A stretch of DNA of 64,000 nucleotides from Porphyra umbilicalis (taxonomy: Eukaryota > Rhodophyta > Bangiophyceae > Bangiales > Bangiaceae), in NCBI GenBank assembly GCA_002049455.2, contig KV918766.1, positions 248,001 through 312,000 of the forward strand. The letters run 5' to 3'. Of this stretch, positions 63,401 to 64,000 are shown one piece after another. How positions within the stretch are numbered: the first letter of the stretch is position 1; each line of letters begins with the position of its first letter. The notes under the pieces were generated by a model. It saw only the letters and a list, made by a program, of their open reading frames with translations, was not told where the DNA came from and ran no database searches. Made by a program: the position numbers and the translations under genes.

Positions 63401-64000
63401 TTGGGTCCGAGTACGTCATCGCCTACTCATCGACAATCATGCTCGTGATGCCAACGAACCACGACATCCGCCTGTCGGCCGGGCCGGACGTAATGTACTA
63501 CGCGCTGAAGTACGCGTTGAAGGACCAGCAGGCGATCACCAACAGCGCGTTGTTGGTGACGGTGTTCCAGCGGCGCCTCCGCCGGGACGCAGCCCTCCTT
63601 CCAGCGTCGGATGATGTGTTGGCGCGGCGGCGGGTATGCTCCCTCGTGTACGCCGTGAACAAGACGCAGGAGGTCGCGGCGCCGTTGGTGGCGCACTTTC
63701 TTCTCGATGGTGACGGCGTCTACGTGTCACACAGGTTTGCGCCGGTGCTGCTTGGTCAGGCGCTCGCCAGTCACGAGAGCGAAGAGCACGAGTGTACAGT
63801 TCAGCAGTCGGCGACGGGTGCTACACTCTGCGCTGGCATGGAGGACTACATGTGTCGGCCAACCGAGCTGGAGAACGTGCCGTTGTATTGGTACATTGCC
63901 CACTTTGAGAAGGTCAAGGCGTCTGCGAGTCGCGGTGATCGCGTCGACGGAGCCGACATTGAGTCGGGCGCCGAGGATGGCGACGAGGCGGCGAACGCGG
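60357..64000 (+). pseudogene. Helitron Rep/helicase gene, Rep part, decayed and cut by the window end
   Basis: Helitrons transpose by rolling-circle replication using a HUH Rep fused to a helicase. One frame runs from about 60357 through TGA 60735-60737. Cys pairs (CGVCNRL, LCRMCLRS) precede RFAIANKFSIGLLPDDLL, a pattern of the N-terminal Helitron domain (DUF6570-like). Then come LMFQGFFPFGRGDPDEPR, FGLQTLFGSAFVFVMASP and the Rep metal-binding HxH in TLHFHALGWI (62745-62753). A frameshift near 62790 moves to the next frame (LRTKLEDAFYCEAFTAFADG), which passes TAG 63202-63204 and reaches YYALKYALK (63496-63522), the tyrosine motif of Helitron Rep. The frame is open at the window end, so the helicase lies beyond. 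Both HUH and tyrosine motifs are intact. Confidence 0.82.

Noticed and set aside
1-64000. tRNA genes and CRISPR-like arrays
   Set aside because: No tRNA-like T-arm with a matching cloverleaf was found by eye, and the tandem repeats lack the repeat-unique spacer pattern of CRISPR.

Overview
This is eukaryotic nuclear DNA, very GC-rich in its genes (alanine, glycine, arginine and proline dominate the proteins; long G/C runs are common) with AT-richer spacers. The host genes are clearly eukaryotic: a P5A-type ATPase, Tudor-SN, ribosomal protein eL39, Mediator subunit 22, a RUS/DUF647 protein, a PP2C phosphatase and a C2H2 zinc-finger protein. The large ones are unbroken by introns. The only host intron seen lies directly after the eL39 start codon. 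High GC, mostly intronless genes, a RUS protein and a degraded large-subunit rRNA piece resembling red-algal LSU would fit a bangiophyte red alga (Porphyra/Pyropia type). This is inference; another GC-rich alga or protist is possible.

Layout. 1-620: 3' end of an Ala-rich gene. 785-9473: a large transposon with matching inverted ends, subterminal motif clusters and two divergent genes, a Plavaka/CACTA-like transposase (now broken, four exons) and an intact 514-aa accessory ORF. 9895-11654: a decayed tyrosine recombinase gene. 11.8-17.5 kb: diverged GC-rich tandem repeats around a coding-like, frame-broken stretch. 18.4-18.7 kb: LSU rRNA relic. 20.4-23.3 kb: a pogo/Tigger-type transposase pseudogene between two direct repeats. 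25.0-26.0 kb: a single-pass membrane protein; 26.1-28.1 kb: unresolved GC-rich coding-like sequence. 29.3-50.2 kb is the gene-rich part: P5A ATPase (+), PP2C (+), eL39 (-), Tudor-SN (+), DUF442-like protein (-), RUS/DUF647 (+), MED22 (+), C2H2 zinc-finger protein (-). 50.2-59 kb is gene-poor, with low-confidence ORFs and a 201-bp tandem repeat. 59009-59892 is a non-autonomous hAT element with perfect 20-bp ends and an 8-bp target duplication. About 60.1 kb to the window end is a decayed Helitron Rep gene beginning with a tandem-repeated N-terminus.

Two patterns cut across the window. First, the transposon genes are broken mainly by in-frame stop codons (TAG, TAA and TGA) with the frame continuing intact on either side, each explicable by one C:G to T:A transition; host genes show none. 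Second, host gene frames change at G/C homopolymers, as expected of homopolymer length errors or instability. eL39/Tudor-SN form a divergent host pair; Tudor-SN and the DUF442-like gene converge. No tRNA, CRISPR array or operon-like structure was found.
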